From Paludibacteraceae bacterium (GTDB taxonomy: Bacteria; Bacteroidota; Bacteroidia; Bacteroidales; Paludibacteraceae): a stretch of DNA of 64,000 bases. Shown piece by piece: positions 37,244 through 44,260 of this stretch. The DNA lies in NCBI GenBank assembly GCA_031292565.1, contig JARLGW010000011.1, forward strand, positions 62,001 through 126,000, read 5' to 3'. Each line of letters starts with the position of its first letter. Positions within the stretch are counted from its first letter, which is position 1. Below the pieces are notes generated by a model. The model was not told the DNA's origin. It was given only the letters and a program-made list of their open reading frames with translations, and ran no database searches. Made by a program: the position numbers and the translations under genes.

Positions 37244-38014
37244 TTAATTTTCTTCCACCCATTTTAAGAAATCGGATGCTTTTACTTTGCTTATGATGAT
37301 GGATTCGGGGGCGGGTTGCGTGAGCTTTACCACCAGCCGACGGGTAAAGTAGTGCTCAATGTTTAGTATGGCCTGCCTGTTTATAATAAATTGCCTGTTC
37401 GCTTTGTAAAAGAATACGGGGTTAAGTATGGTCTCCAAGGTTTCCAGCGTGTAATTAGTATAATAGTGTTGCTTATTGTTCATGTAAATGGTTACGATAC
37501 CGTTTTCGGAGTGAATGAAATCAATATCGCAGGCTTTTATGGGAATAATTTTTTCCTGAAAATAAATGAGCAAACTGCTTTTGTATGATTTATTCATTTC
37601 CGACAAAAGGTTGTTCAGTTGGTTTTTATAGTTGCTTGTTTCCTTTTCATCCTGTTGGTAATACTTGTTGTATTTGTTTAGCCCACGCACTAATTTTTCC
37701 TCGTCGATAGGCTTTAGCAGGTAGTCAATGCCATTCGCGTCGAAAGCCTGAATGGCATACTCATCGTAGGCGGTACAAAATATGATGGGCGATTCTACTT
37801 GTACTTGTCTGAAAATTTCAAAACTAAGCCCGTCCGCCAGCTGTATGTCGGAAAAAATAAGAGCCGGAGCCTCGTGTTGCTTTAACCAGGATACCGCTGA
37901 TTTTATGGATGGCGATATGGCTGCCACGGTTAAATCGTCGCGCAAACTTTCTATCAAGTTTTTCAGTTCCTTCCCGGTTTTTATCTCGTCTTCTATAATA
38001 AGAACCTGATCCAT
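37244..38014 (-). CDS. LytTR-family response regulator
   Basis: A 256-residue DNA-binding response regulator. Residues 1-120 are a receiver domain with acidic pocket (IIEDE), phosphoacceptor Asp56 (ALIFSDIQLADG), Thr in IIFCTAYDEYA and Lys in LLKPIDEEKL. Residues about 155-256 are a LytTR DNA-binding domain (TLETLETIL, FYKANRQFIINRQAI). It starts 6 bases after the sensor kinase stop and forms an operon with it. Targets cannot be read from the sequence; the next operon downstream encodes a TonB receptor, a possible but unproven target. Confidence 0.94.
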   Translation of the reverse strand: MDQVLIIEDEIKTGKELKNLIESLRDDLTVAAISPSIKSAVSWLKQHEAPALIFSDIQLADGLSFEIFRQVQVESPIIFCTAYDEYAIQAFDANGIDYLLKPIDEEKLVRGLNKYNKYYQQDEKETSNYKNQLNNLLSEMNKSYKSSLLIYFQEKIIPIKACDIDFIHSENGIVTIYMNNKQHYYTNYTLETLETILNPVFFYKANRQFIINRQAILNIEHYFTRRLVVKLTQPAPESIIISKVKASDFLKWVEEN

Positions 38015-38020
38015 AGTGTG

Positions 38021-39043
38021 TTAATTTAATAATGGAATTTTTACTATAAAGGATTCTGCTGTTTGTAAAATTGATATATCCTTGTTTTTCAGTATTTTAT
38101 ATCTATCCTTGATGTTTTGTAAACCTAAACCAAGACTGTCCTCCGTCGAGACTTTAAGTTGTAGGTTGTTTTCTACCACCAGCCATTCCGCCCCCTCGTT
38201 GTATATTCTTATGTTCAAGGGTTCGTCCATTGAAACGATATTGTGTTTGATTGCATTTTCTATAAGAATCTGCAAAGCTAATGGCGGTAAAAATTTTCCC
38301 ATTTGGTCTTTGTCCACCTCTATGCTTATTTGCAGTGCCTCTTCAAATCGTTCAGTAAGTATATATAGGTACGATTTTGTAAATGTAAGTTCCTCTGTTA
38401 CCGAAACTAAATTTTGGTTTTGATAATCTTTATTGTTCAGCAGGTAGCGATATACATTAGCCAACTGTATAACGTAGTTTTTTGTTTTATTGTCGGGTGC
38501 AATGGTTTTCAGCGTGCTTAGAGAGTTGAATAGGAAGTGCGGGCTTATTTGTTGTTTCAGTAGGCTTAGCCGGGCTTCCAGGTTTTCTTGTTTTAGCCGT
38601 TCTATCTCAATTTTGTTTTTTTGCTTTTCCCCGGTTAAACTTATATTGTAAGCAATGAAATAGATTAGTCCGGTAAAAGAACTTCCTCTAAAGAGATACA
38701 TTAAAAGCTGTTGTTGTTTTGTTAACGTGGACAGCCAGAGATGAGCATTTTCTGTTTCAAAAGGAAATAAATAACTACTAATAATTTGAATTAACGTGGA
38801 TATAATTGTGCCGAAAATAATGGCAAGCAAAACCTTGAGAGAGTTTTTTGATATGCATTTGTGAGTAAGGAAGTATTGACACACAACCCATATTACCATA
38901 TTGTGAACTCCGGTAGAGCCTATGAATATTAACGTGCCATGCAAATCGAAATCTTCGAGATGGATGAGCCTTGGTATTATCATCACGATGAGAATAATCA
39001 CCGTGATATGTATGCCTTGGTATATGTTTAGTCTTTTTAGCAT
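38021..39043 (-). CDS. LytS-like sensor histidine kinase
   Basis: A 340-residue inner membrane sensor of the His_kinase (PF06580) class. Residues about 1-135 contain four hydrophobic segments with almost no periplasmic domain. A coiled segment (KQKNKIEIERLKQENLEARL) leads to the His box LKQQISPHFLFNSLSTL, and the ATP-binding part has the N box PPLALQILIENAIKHN and the G box DSLGLGLQNI. Partner of the LytTR regulator 6 bases downstream. Stimulus unknown; sensors of this shape may sense membrane state or quinones, but this is not testable here. Confidence 0.94.
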   Translation of the reverse strand: MLKRLNIYQGIHITVIILIVMIIPRLIHLEDFDLHGTLIFIGSTGVHNMVIWVVCQYFLTHKCISKNSLKVLLAIIFGTIISTLIQIISSYLFPFETENAHLWLSTLTKQQQLLMYLFRGSSFTGLIYFIAYNISLTGEKQKNKIEIERLKQENLEARLSLLKQQISPHFLFNSLSTLKTIAPDNKTKNYVIQLANVYRYLLNNKDYQNQNLVSVTEELTFTKSYLYILTERFEEALQISIEVDKDQMGKFLPPLALQILIENAIKHNIVSMDEPLNIRIYNEGAEWLVVENNLQLKVSTEDSLGLGLQNIKDRYKILKNKDISILQTAESFIVKIPLLN

Positions 39044-39073
39044 GTTTTTCTATTGAGCTATTTTTAGATAAAA

Positions 39074-39081
39074 CAAAGATA
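39074..39081 (-). promoter_or_regulatory. -7 promoter element for the LytTR operon
   Basis: TATCTTTG on the minus strand, 31 bases upstream of the kinase ATG. Confidence 0.6.
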
Positions 39082-39136
39082 TTTCTATTTAAGTTTTATT
39101 TTATTTTTTTTAGGCTGAAATGGACAAAAACACATT

Positions 39137-40585
39137 TTAAGCTTCTTTTAAGATGGCAGTTAACAATGCCCAACATTTCTGCACGGAACTGATACTGATT
39201 TTTTCGGAAGGGGAGTGGGCTCCTAAAATGGTGGGACCAAAGGAAATCATATCCAACGACGGGTATTTTTGAGCAATAACCCCGCACTCCAACCCGGCAT
39301 GAATTACTTTTACTATCGGCTTTTGATGGAACACCGCCGTGTATATGCTTTCGCTTTTCTTTAGTATGGACGAATCGAAATTCGGTTCCCATCCGGGGTA
39401 GTTCTTTCCGAAGGTAACGCGGGCACCGATGCTGGCAAATGTGTGACCCACGATAGTTGATATTTCTTTCTTTTTCAATTCGGAAGCACTGCGTTGGCTG
39501 GTTTCTATAAATACACCCTTGTCCGTGGTCTTTATGGCAGCCAGATTGGTAGAGGTTTCAACCAAAGTAGAAATGCTTTCATTCATTTCAATCACACCAT
39601 GCGGGCAATCCAGTAGAGCCCTTACCAGTCTATCCGAAATCGTTTTCGGGAATACAAAAGCTTGCGTTTCGCTGGAATCTAAATCTATGGTTAATTGATT
39701 TTCCGTTTTTGCATATTCGGTTTCCACCTCATGTATATAGTTATTTACCTCTACGCGTACCAGTTCTTTATCTTGAAATGGAACGGCAAGCACGGCTTGG
39801 GCTTCGCGGGCGATGGCGTTGCGAAGGTTTCCCCCGTTTATTCGGGTTATTCGGAGGTCGGTCTTTGATTTTAAAATGGAGATGTATCGGCTTAGAATTT
39901 TAATTGCATTGGCTCTTCCTTTATTAATATCCTCGCCGGAGTGTCCACCCTGTAATCCGCTTATTTTCACGGTGAAGAAAAAATAATCGGCAGGAGTTTC
40001 CTCTTTTTCAAACGTGAGTTCGGCCAACGTGTCCATACCACCGGCACAGCCGATACAAAATTCGCCTTCTTCTTCCGAATCGAGGTTGATAAGGGTTTTA
40101 CCCGTGAGTACGGTGCTGTCTAAATTACTCGCGCCATACAGCCCGGTTTCTTCATCCACGGTAAAGAGGCATTCCAGTGCCGGATGCTCAAGGTTTTTGG
40201 CCGATAGCACGGCCATCTGCATGGCAATGCCAATACCATTGTCCGCACCAAGGGTTGTGTCTTTTGCTTTCACCCAATCGGAGTCAATATATATATCGAT
40301 AGAGTCGGAGTCGAAATTATGGGTGGAGTCGCTGTTCTTTTCACACACCATATCCATGTGGCTTTGAAGAATTACGGCGGGTTTGTTTTCTTGATTTGCC
40401 GTTGCCGGCTTTTTTATGATTACGTTTCCTGCACCGTCAATCACATATTCCAGTTTTTCCTTTTGTGCGAAATCAATGAGGTATTTTCGTATCTTTTCTT
40501 CTTTTTTTGATGCGCGAGGTATCTTTGTTATCTCTTCAAAATAAGTCCAGCAGTTCAGAGGTTCGATGGTATGAAGTATGTTCAT
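39137..40585 (-). CDS. pepD: Aminoacyl-histidine dipeptidase (PepD, peptidase family M20)
   Basis: Cytosolic di-zinc dipeptidase of 482 residues, close to E. coli PepD (485). Visible are the metal/catalytic motif LQSHMDMVCEK (His and Asp), TTLGADNGIG with the bridging Asp, the base Glu in FTVDEETGLYGA, and the late HAGLECGVIAQK, which is the typical PepD end with the ligand His. It degrades a wide range of dipeptides, including Xaa-His. It has its own promoter box 14 bases upstream and no gene follows within the operon before the kinase. Confidence 0.96.
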   Translation of the reverse strand: MNILHTIEPLNCWTYFEEITKIPRASKKEEKIRKYLIDFAQKEKLEYVIDGAGNVIIKKPATANQENKPAVILQSHMDMVCEKNSDSTHNFDSDSIDIYIDSDWVKAKDTTLGADNGIGIAMQMAVLSAKNLEHPALECLFTVDEETGLYGASNLDSTVLTGKTLINLDSEEEGEFCIGCAGGMDTLAELTFEKEETPADYFFFTVKISGLQGGHSGEDINKGRANAIKILSRYISILKSKTDLRITRINGGNLRNAIAREAQAVLAVPFQDKELVRVEVNNYIHEVETEYAKTENQLTIDLDSSETQAFVFPKTISDRLVRALLDCPHGVIEMNESISTLVETSTNLAAIKTTDKGVFIETSQRSASELKKKEISTIVGHTFASIGARVTFGKNYPGWEPNFDSSILKKSESIYTAVFHQKPIVKVIHAGLECGVIAQKYPSLDMISFGPTILGAHSPSEKISISSVQKCWALLTAILKEA

Positions 40586-40598
40586 AATTGTTTTTTTA

Positions 40599-40606
40599 CA
40601 AAATTA
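40599..40606 (-). promoter_or_regulatory. -7 promoter element for pepD
   Basis: TAATTTTG on the minus strand, 14 bases upstream of the ATG, so the leader would be under 10 bases. Confidence 0.55.
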
Positions 40607-40748
40607 ACCTAAATGTTTTGAAAAAGGATATTAATCTACCCTCTCTATTATTAGCAAACACCCATTAAAAGATGTTAAAATGCCTATTTGTTAGTGTTTT
40701 TTATTGAGAAATAACAGAAGATGGCTGAAATACCTATCGTTATTATTT

Positions 40749-40756
40749 TATCTTTG
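40749..40756 (+). promoter_or_regulatory. -7 promoter element for the Skp/OmpH-like gene
   Basis: TATCTTTG on the plus strand, 97 bases upstream of the ATG at 40853, in the 267-base divergent spacer with pepD. The remaining spacer has no other recognised feature. Confidence 0.55.
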
Positions 40757-40852
40757 CGTTTATGTTTTGCTAGATGTGTAAGTTTGTATGTGTTGAAAAT
40801 GGTTCTTTTTGTACGTGATAAAGCATAACCTTAACTTAATCTAAATATATAG

Positions 40853-41476
40853 ATGAAACAGTATCTATTGTATGTTATTAATGGAGTTCTTGTCGTAGCC
40901 GTAATCATTTTGTATGTTATGCATTTTACTGGTAATTCTTCGAAAGAAGAAGGTGAAATTTCATCTGCCAGGAAAGATGCAAAAGGAATAAATAGAGATC
41001 AGCTTATCCCTATTGCTTATATTAATGTTGATTCCCTTTTATTAAAGTATAATTTTGCCAAGGAAGCAAACGAAAGACTTTTAGCTAAAAGCCAACATTC
41101 GCAGGCGGAATTGAACAAGCAAATGAATCAATGGCAGAAAGAAGCTGCCGATTTTCAGAAAAAGGTGCAAAACAATTCTTTTCTGAGTCGTGAACGTGCC
41201 GAGCAGGAAAATGCCCGCTTGATGAAACGTAGGCAGGAATTGGAGCAGCTGGATGGTAAATTGAGTCAGGCATTGATGCAGGAACAAAAGAAGATGAATG
41301 AGCAACTAAAGGACACGATCAATACTTTTTTGAAGCAATACAACAAGAAAAGAAAATATCAGGTGATACTAAGCAACACGATGAACGACAATGTGCTGTA
41401 TGCTAAAGAAGGATATGATATTACTTCTGAAGTAATAGACCTTTTGAATGCCCGATACAAGAAAAAAGGAGAGTAA
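40853..41476 (+). CDS. OmpH/Skp-like periplasmic chaperone
   Basis: A 207-residue protein with an N-terminal hydrophobic segment (YLLYVINGVLVVAVIILYVMHF) that lacks a clear cleavage site and is likely an uncleaved anchor. The mature part starts with IAYINVDSLLLKY, the conserved strand of the OmpH family, followed by a long coiled coil of alternating Lys, Glu and Gln and a C-terminal ILSNTMNDNVLYAKEGYDIT block. Skp homologues hold outer membrane proteins in the periplasm on the way to BAM. A perfect terminator follows the stop by 21 bases. Confidence 0.9.
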   Translation: MKQYLLYVINGVLVVAVIILYVMHFTGNSSKEEGEISSARKDAKGINRDQLIPIAYINVDSLLLKYNFAKEANERLLAKSQHSQAELNKQMNQWQKEAADFQKKVQNNSFLSRERAEQENARLMKRRQELEQLDGKLSQALMQEQKKMNEQLKDTINTFLKQYNKKRKYQVILSNTMNDNVLYAKEGYDITSEVIDLLNARYKKKGE

Positions 41477-41497
41477 CTCTTTTTTCAATATAATATT

Positions 41498-41541
41498 AAC
41501 AACAAAGGCAGACTGTTTTTCAGTCTGCCTTTGTTGTTTTT
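41498..41541 (+). terminator. Intrinsic terminator after the Skp-like gene
   Basis: Stem of about 17 bp (AACAACAAAGGCAGACTG with CAGTCTGCCTTTGTTGTT) and TTTTT, 21 bases after the stop. Confidence 0.92.
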
Positions 41542-41620
41542 ACTTGGATGTGCAATGTTGAAATCCAATTCAAAGAATAATTTCCCATTCGTTAGTGAAC
41601 AAGAATTTTAAATTTACGAC

Positions 41621-41688
41621 TAATCCTCTAAAGGGGACTTTGTGAAAATACAAACTGTTTGTATCCCACTTTAGGGAGTTGGGGGTAA
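41621..41688. repeat. Remnant of a small folded repeat element
   Basis: In the spacer between the Skp terminator and the next gene lies a nested imperfect inverted repeat. CTCTAAAGGGG (left) mirrors CCCACTTTAGGGAG (right), and a perfect 7-bp hairpin (ATACAAA-CTG-TTTGTAT, 41648-41664) forms the centre. The G-rich right end reads GGGAGTTGGGGG, unlike the AT-rich surroundings. I recall similar 'CCCTAAAGGGGACT' blocks scattered in Bacteroidota genomes, often flanking DUF559 genes; no such gene remains here. No second copy was seen in the window. Confidence 0.45.
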
Positions 41689-41733
41689 GCGATTTATATT
41701 CTAACTGTACGACGAGGCACGATTTAAATAGAA

Positions 41734-42078
41734 CTATTTTTCTGTTTCCTTCTCTTTTTCCGAAGGCATGCGAAAGCTTACATATAGGTCTATTACAGCG
41801 GAGATAACGATGGCAATAAGCCATCCGTAGAATTTGATGTACATAAGATACGCGGCACCTAGCAGAAGGATAGCTGAAAGTGCCTGAATGTTATTTAGCC
41901 TGCGCACACGGCTGTCTTTGGCCGAAGACAGGCTGGATACCCGGAGGATGGTCATCCCCAATGCTCCGGCAGCATAGGTGTATAAAGCGAATTGTTGGGA
42001 ATAAATGAAAGCTACAATACTAAGAATTACGATAATTCCGAAAAATAAGTACAAGTAGTTTTTGATTTTTAAAGACAT
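41734..42078 (-). CDS. Small membrane protein, function unknown
   Basis: A 114-residue protein with about four hydrophobic segments (roughly residues 8-27, 31-48, 63-82 and 84-104), a positively charged middle (SSAKDSRVRRLNN) and an acidic/basic tail ending in KEKETEK. I do not recognise a named family. It starts 15 bases after the DivIC-like gene's stop and is in the same direction, so it is cotranscribed with it; relatives with the same neighbour would suggest a link to the envelope or division. No signal peptide is needed. Confidence 0.72.
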   Translation of the reverse strand: MSLKIKNYLYLFFGIIVILSIVAFIYSQQFALYTYAAGALGMTILRVSSLSSAKDSRVRRLNNIQALSAILLLGAAYLMYIKFYGWLIAIVISAVIDLYVSFRMPSEKEKETEK

Positions 42079-42093
42079 TAAAGGTTTGTTTTT

Positions 42094-42429
42094 TTAATGA
42101 GTAATAATACTATCGGAGGGTGAAGACCCGTCTTCTTGAATTAGGAAAACATCTTCGTTTTTTTTACGCATAAGATATTTTTCTCGAGCCAATCTTTCCA
42201 GGTTATTTTTATTTGTATTCAGTTGTTGCAGCTCCAGTTTGGCTTTTTCTATCTGATCGTCATACTGTTTTTTCTCTTTTTCCAGCTCAGTTTCGTTCCG
42301 AAGAAGCTTGAACCGATTAATAAAACTGTATTGACCAAAAGACATTAAAAGGGCGAACGCACCAATGGTAATGGTGTATTTGTTGATAAACGGTTTAATT
42401 ATTTTATAAAAAGCCTTGAGTTTTTTCAC
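42094..42429 (-). CDS. DivIC/FtsB-like septum formation initiator protein
   Basis: Predicted 111-residue bitopic membrane protein of the DivIC/FtsB family: short cytoplasmic N-terminus (VKKLKAFYKIIKPFINKY), one membrane helix (ITIGAFALLMSFGQ) and a periplasmic coiled coil (ELEKEKKQYDDQIEKAKLEL) ending with LAREKYLMRKKNEDVFLI, the family's end motif. It acts in the divisome with FtsL and FtsQ. No ATG lies in a suitable place: the only Met codons upstream lie in the part antisense to dnaX. I start at GTG 42429, which gives a leader of about 18 bases from a promoter box at 42454-42461; another GTG at 42447 sits nearly at the expected transcript start. Confidence 0.82.
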   Translation of the reverse strand: MKKLKAFYKIIKPFINKYTITIGAFALLMSFGQYSFINRFKLLRNETELEKEKKQYDDQIEKAKLELQQLNTNKNNLERLAREKYLMRKKNEDVFLIQEDGSSPSDSIITH

Positions 42430-42453
42430 GTCATTTGATATTAACACGCCGTG

Positions 42454-42461
42454 CAAAATTA
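42454..42461 (-). promoter_or_regulatory. -7 promoter element for the DivIC-like gene
   Basis: TAATTTTG on the minus strand, 25 bases upstream of GTG 42429. It decides the start codon, because it lies within the longest open frame. Confidence 0.65.
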
Positions 42462-42473
42462 ATGATTTTTGCG

Positions 42474-42481
42474 TATATTTG
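42474..42481 (+). promoter_or_regulatory. -7 promoter element for dnaX
   Basis: TATATTTG on the plus strand, 18 bases upstream of ATG 42499. It is only 12 bases from the opposing DivIC-like promoter box, so the two RNA polymerase footprints overlap. The longer frame that begins at 42469 would include the box. Confidence 0.65.
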
Positions 42482-42498
42482 CCTTTCAAAATTTTAAT

Positions 42499-44229
42499 AT
42501 GGATAATTTTATCGTTTCGGCAAGAAAATACAGACCCTCCACGTTCCTTTCTGTGGTGGGTCAACAGGCTTTGGTAACAACGCTTAAGAATGCGATTCAA
42601 AATAATCACCTGGCTCACGCTTATTTATTTTGCGGCCCTCGTGGGGTGGGTAAAACTACTTGTGCTCGTATTTTTGCTAAAACGATAAATTGCCAACAAC
42701 TAACCGCCGAAGGTGAAGCCTGTAATGAATGCGAATCGTGCGTGTCGTTCAACGAACAGCGTTCGTACAACATCCACGAGCTGGATGCTGCGTCCAACAA
42801 CTCGGTGGAAGATATTCGTTCGCTCATAGATCAAGTGCGCATCCCACCTCAAATAGGTAAATACAGCGTATATATTATAGATGAGGTACACATGCTTTCG
42901 CAGGCGGCGTTCAATGCTTTCCTGAAAACATTGGAGGAGCCACCCGCGCATGCCATTTTTATTTTGGCTACCACCGAGAAGCATAAAATTATACCAACCA
43001 TACTTTCCCGCTGCCAGATTTATGATTTCAACCGTATTAGCGTGGCCGACACCGTAGCACATTTACAGTATGTGGCTTCCAAAGAAAACATTACCGCCGA
43101 ACCCGAAGCGTTGAGCGTAATAGCCCAAAAAAGTGATGGAGGTATGCGTGATGCACTGTCTATTTTCGATCAGGTGGTTAGCTTTTGCGGGGCTAACATT
43201 TCGTACAAAGATGTTATTGAAAATCTGAATGTACTTGATTATGATTATTATTTCAAAATAGTTAATGCTTTTTTAGAAGGCAACGTACCTCAAGCAATGA
43301 TTATCTTTAACGAAATATTGAATAAAGGGTTTGATGCAAGCCATTTTGTGGGTGGGTTAAGTGCCCATTTGCGCGATGTGATGGTGTGTAAAGATCCCGA
43401 TACCATCAAGTTGCTTGAAGTTGGAGCTTCCATAGGTGAGGCATACCAGAAGCAGGCAGCTTCCTGCGATGTAGATTTCTTGTATCAGGCACTTAAAATA
43501 GCCAACGATTGCGATTTAGACTACAGGCAGAGTAAAAATAAACGCTTGCTGGTGGAAATTATGCTTATCCGATTGTGTCAACTTTCGGCTAAAAAAAAAA
43601 ATGAATTAGGCGATGATGAGGCTCCGGTGGTGCTGGAGAAGATATTTTCGCCTGCTGAAAGTACGGCTTCGGCTTCCGTGCCTCCTCCGGTAAATGGAGG
43701 AACAACCCCAACGGCAGCAGCCCCACCTGTTGCAACCCAACAGGCTAGTAGTCAGAAGCCAACTGCCGCGGCTCCAAAAATACAACTGCCTCGCAGCATT
43801 TCAATTAATAAAACCGTAAAAGCGGATGAGGTGGCCGAAGCGTCGGTTACACCTCTGGTTACTAGAAAAAAACCGTTTACAGAGCTTCAATTACGAGGCT
43901 TATGGAAAGATTTCACGAAGAGTATTCCCGAACAGGTGCATTTGGCTACCACAATGCAAACCAACATCCCGCTGTTGAAGGCTGACAATCTTTTTGTGGT
44001 GACGGTAAATAATTCTTTTCAGGAAAAAGAGATAAATGAATTTAGAGGCCAGTTGATGTCATTTCTAGCCGACGGGTTGGAGAACGACTTGATAGAAATG
44101 CAAATAGTGGTAGATGAAACCCAGGAAATAAACAAGGTGATGCTGCCCAAGGATATATTTAATGAATTGGCCGAAAATAATGAAAACTTCAAAAAATTTG
44201 TTTCCGAATTCGGACTGGAAATTTTGTAA
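42499..44229 (+). CDS. dnaX: DNA polymerase III subunit gamma/tau
   Basis: Clamp-loader ATPase that loads the beta clamp and, as tau, couples polymerase cores to DnaB; 576 residues. Seen in order: RKYRPSTFLSVVGQ, Walker A CGPRGVGKTTCARIF near residue 45, the zinc Cys cluster (CNECESC), Walker B IIDEVHMLS, the SRC sensor motif and domain III to about residue 365. A proline/alanine/threonine-rich linker (about 385-440) leads to the C-terminal tau-specific domain. I use ATG 42499 because the promoter box precedes it. Codons 365-368 lie in a run of 11 A (43591-43601) where a frame change would end the protein at once, giving a 368-residue gamma-like product (see separate entry). The next gene is 31 bases downstream. 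Confidence 0.95.
   Translation: MDNFIVSARKYRPSTFLSVVGQQALVTTLKNAIQNNHLAHAYLFCGPRGVGKTTCARIFAKTINCQQLTAEGEACNECESCVSFNEQRSYNIHELDAASNNSVEDIRSLIDQVRIPPQIGKYSVYIIDEVHMLSQAAFNAFLKTLEEPPAHAIFILATTEKHKIIPTILSRCQIYDFNRISVADTVAHLQYVASKENITAEPEALSVIAQKSDGGMRDALSIFDQVVSFCGANISYKDVIENLNVLDYDYYFKIVNAFLEGNVPQAMIIFNEILNKGFDASHFVGGLSAHLRDVMVCKDPDTIKLLEVGASIGEAYQKQAASCDVDFLYQALKIANDCDLDYRQSKNKRLLVEIMLIRLCQLSAKKKNELGDDEAPVVLEKIFSPAESTASASVPPPVNGGTTPTAAAPPVATQQASSQKPTAAAPKIQLPRSISINKTVKADEVAEASVTPLVTRKKPFTELQLRGLWKDFTKSIPEQVHLATTMQTNIPLLKADNLFVVTVNNSFQEKEINEFRGQLMSFLADGLENDLIEMQIVVDETQEINKVMLPKDIFNELAENNENFKKFVSEFGLEIL
43591..43604 (+). promoter_or_regulatory. A11 slippery run with immediate stop codons in both other frames
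   Basis: The frame-0 codons are AAA AAA AAA AAT GAA (residues 365-369). Slipping back by one base (or adding one A) gives TGA at 43602-43604. Slipping forward by one gives ATG AAT TAG, stopping at 43607-43609. The stops are directly after the run, at the end of domain III, where gamma ends in other bacteria. In Thermus thermophilus the dnaX A9 run gives gamma by transcriptional slippage; in E. coli the A AAA AAG site gives it by -1 ribosomal frameshift. No strong downstream stem-loop was seen, which favours transcriptional slippage. Confidence 0.6.
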
Positions 44230-44260
44230 ACAGATGGCTTTAAGAAAGGAAACCTGAGAT

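Noticed and set aside
42430-42618. N-terminal extension of the DivIC-like protein by up to 63 residues
   Set aside because: The extension is antisense to the conserved start of dnaX, contains the gene's own promoter box, and would put a charged non-family sequence before the membrane helix.
43591-43601. Sequencing error (missing or extra A) splitting dnaX
   Set aside because: Frame 0 stays open for over 200 codons beyond the run with a sensible linker and tau domain, so A11 is compatible with full-length tau.
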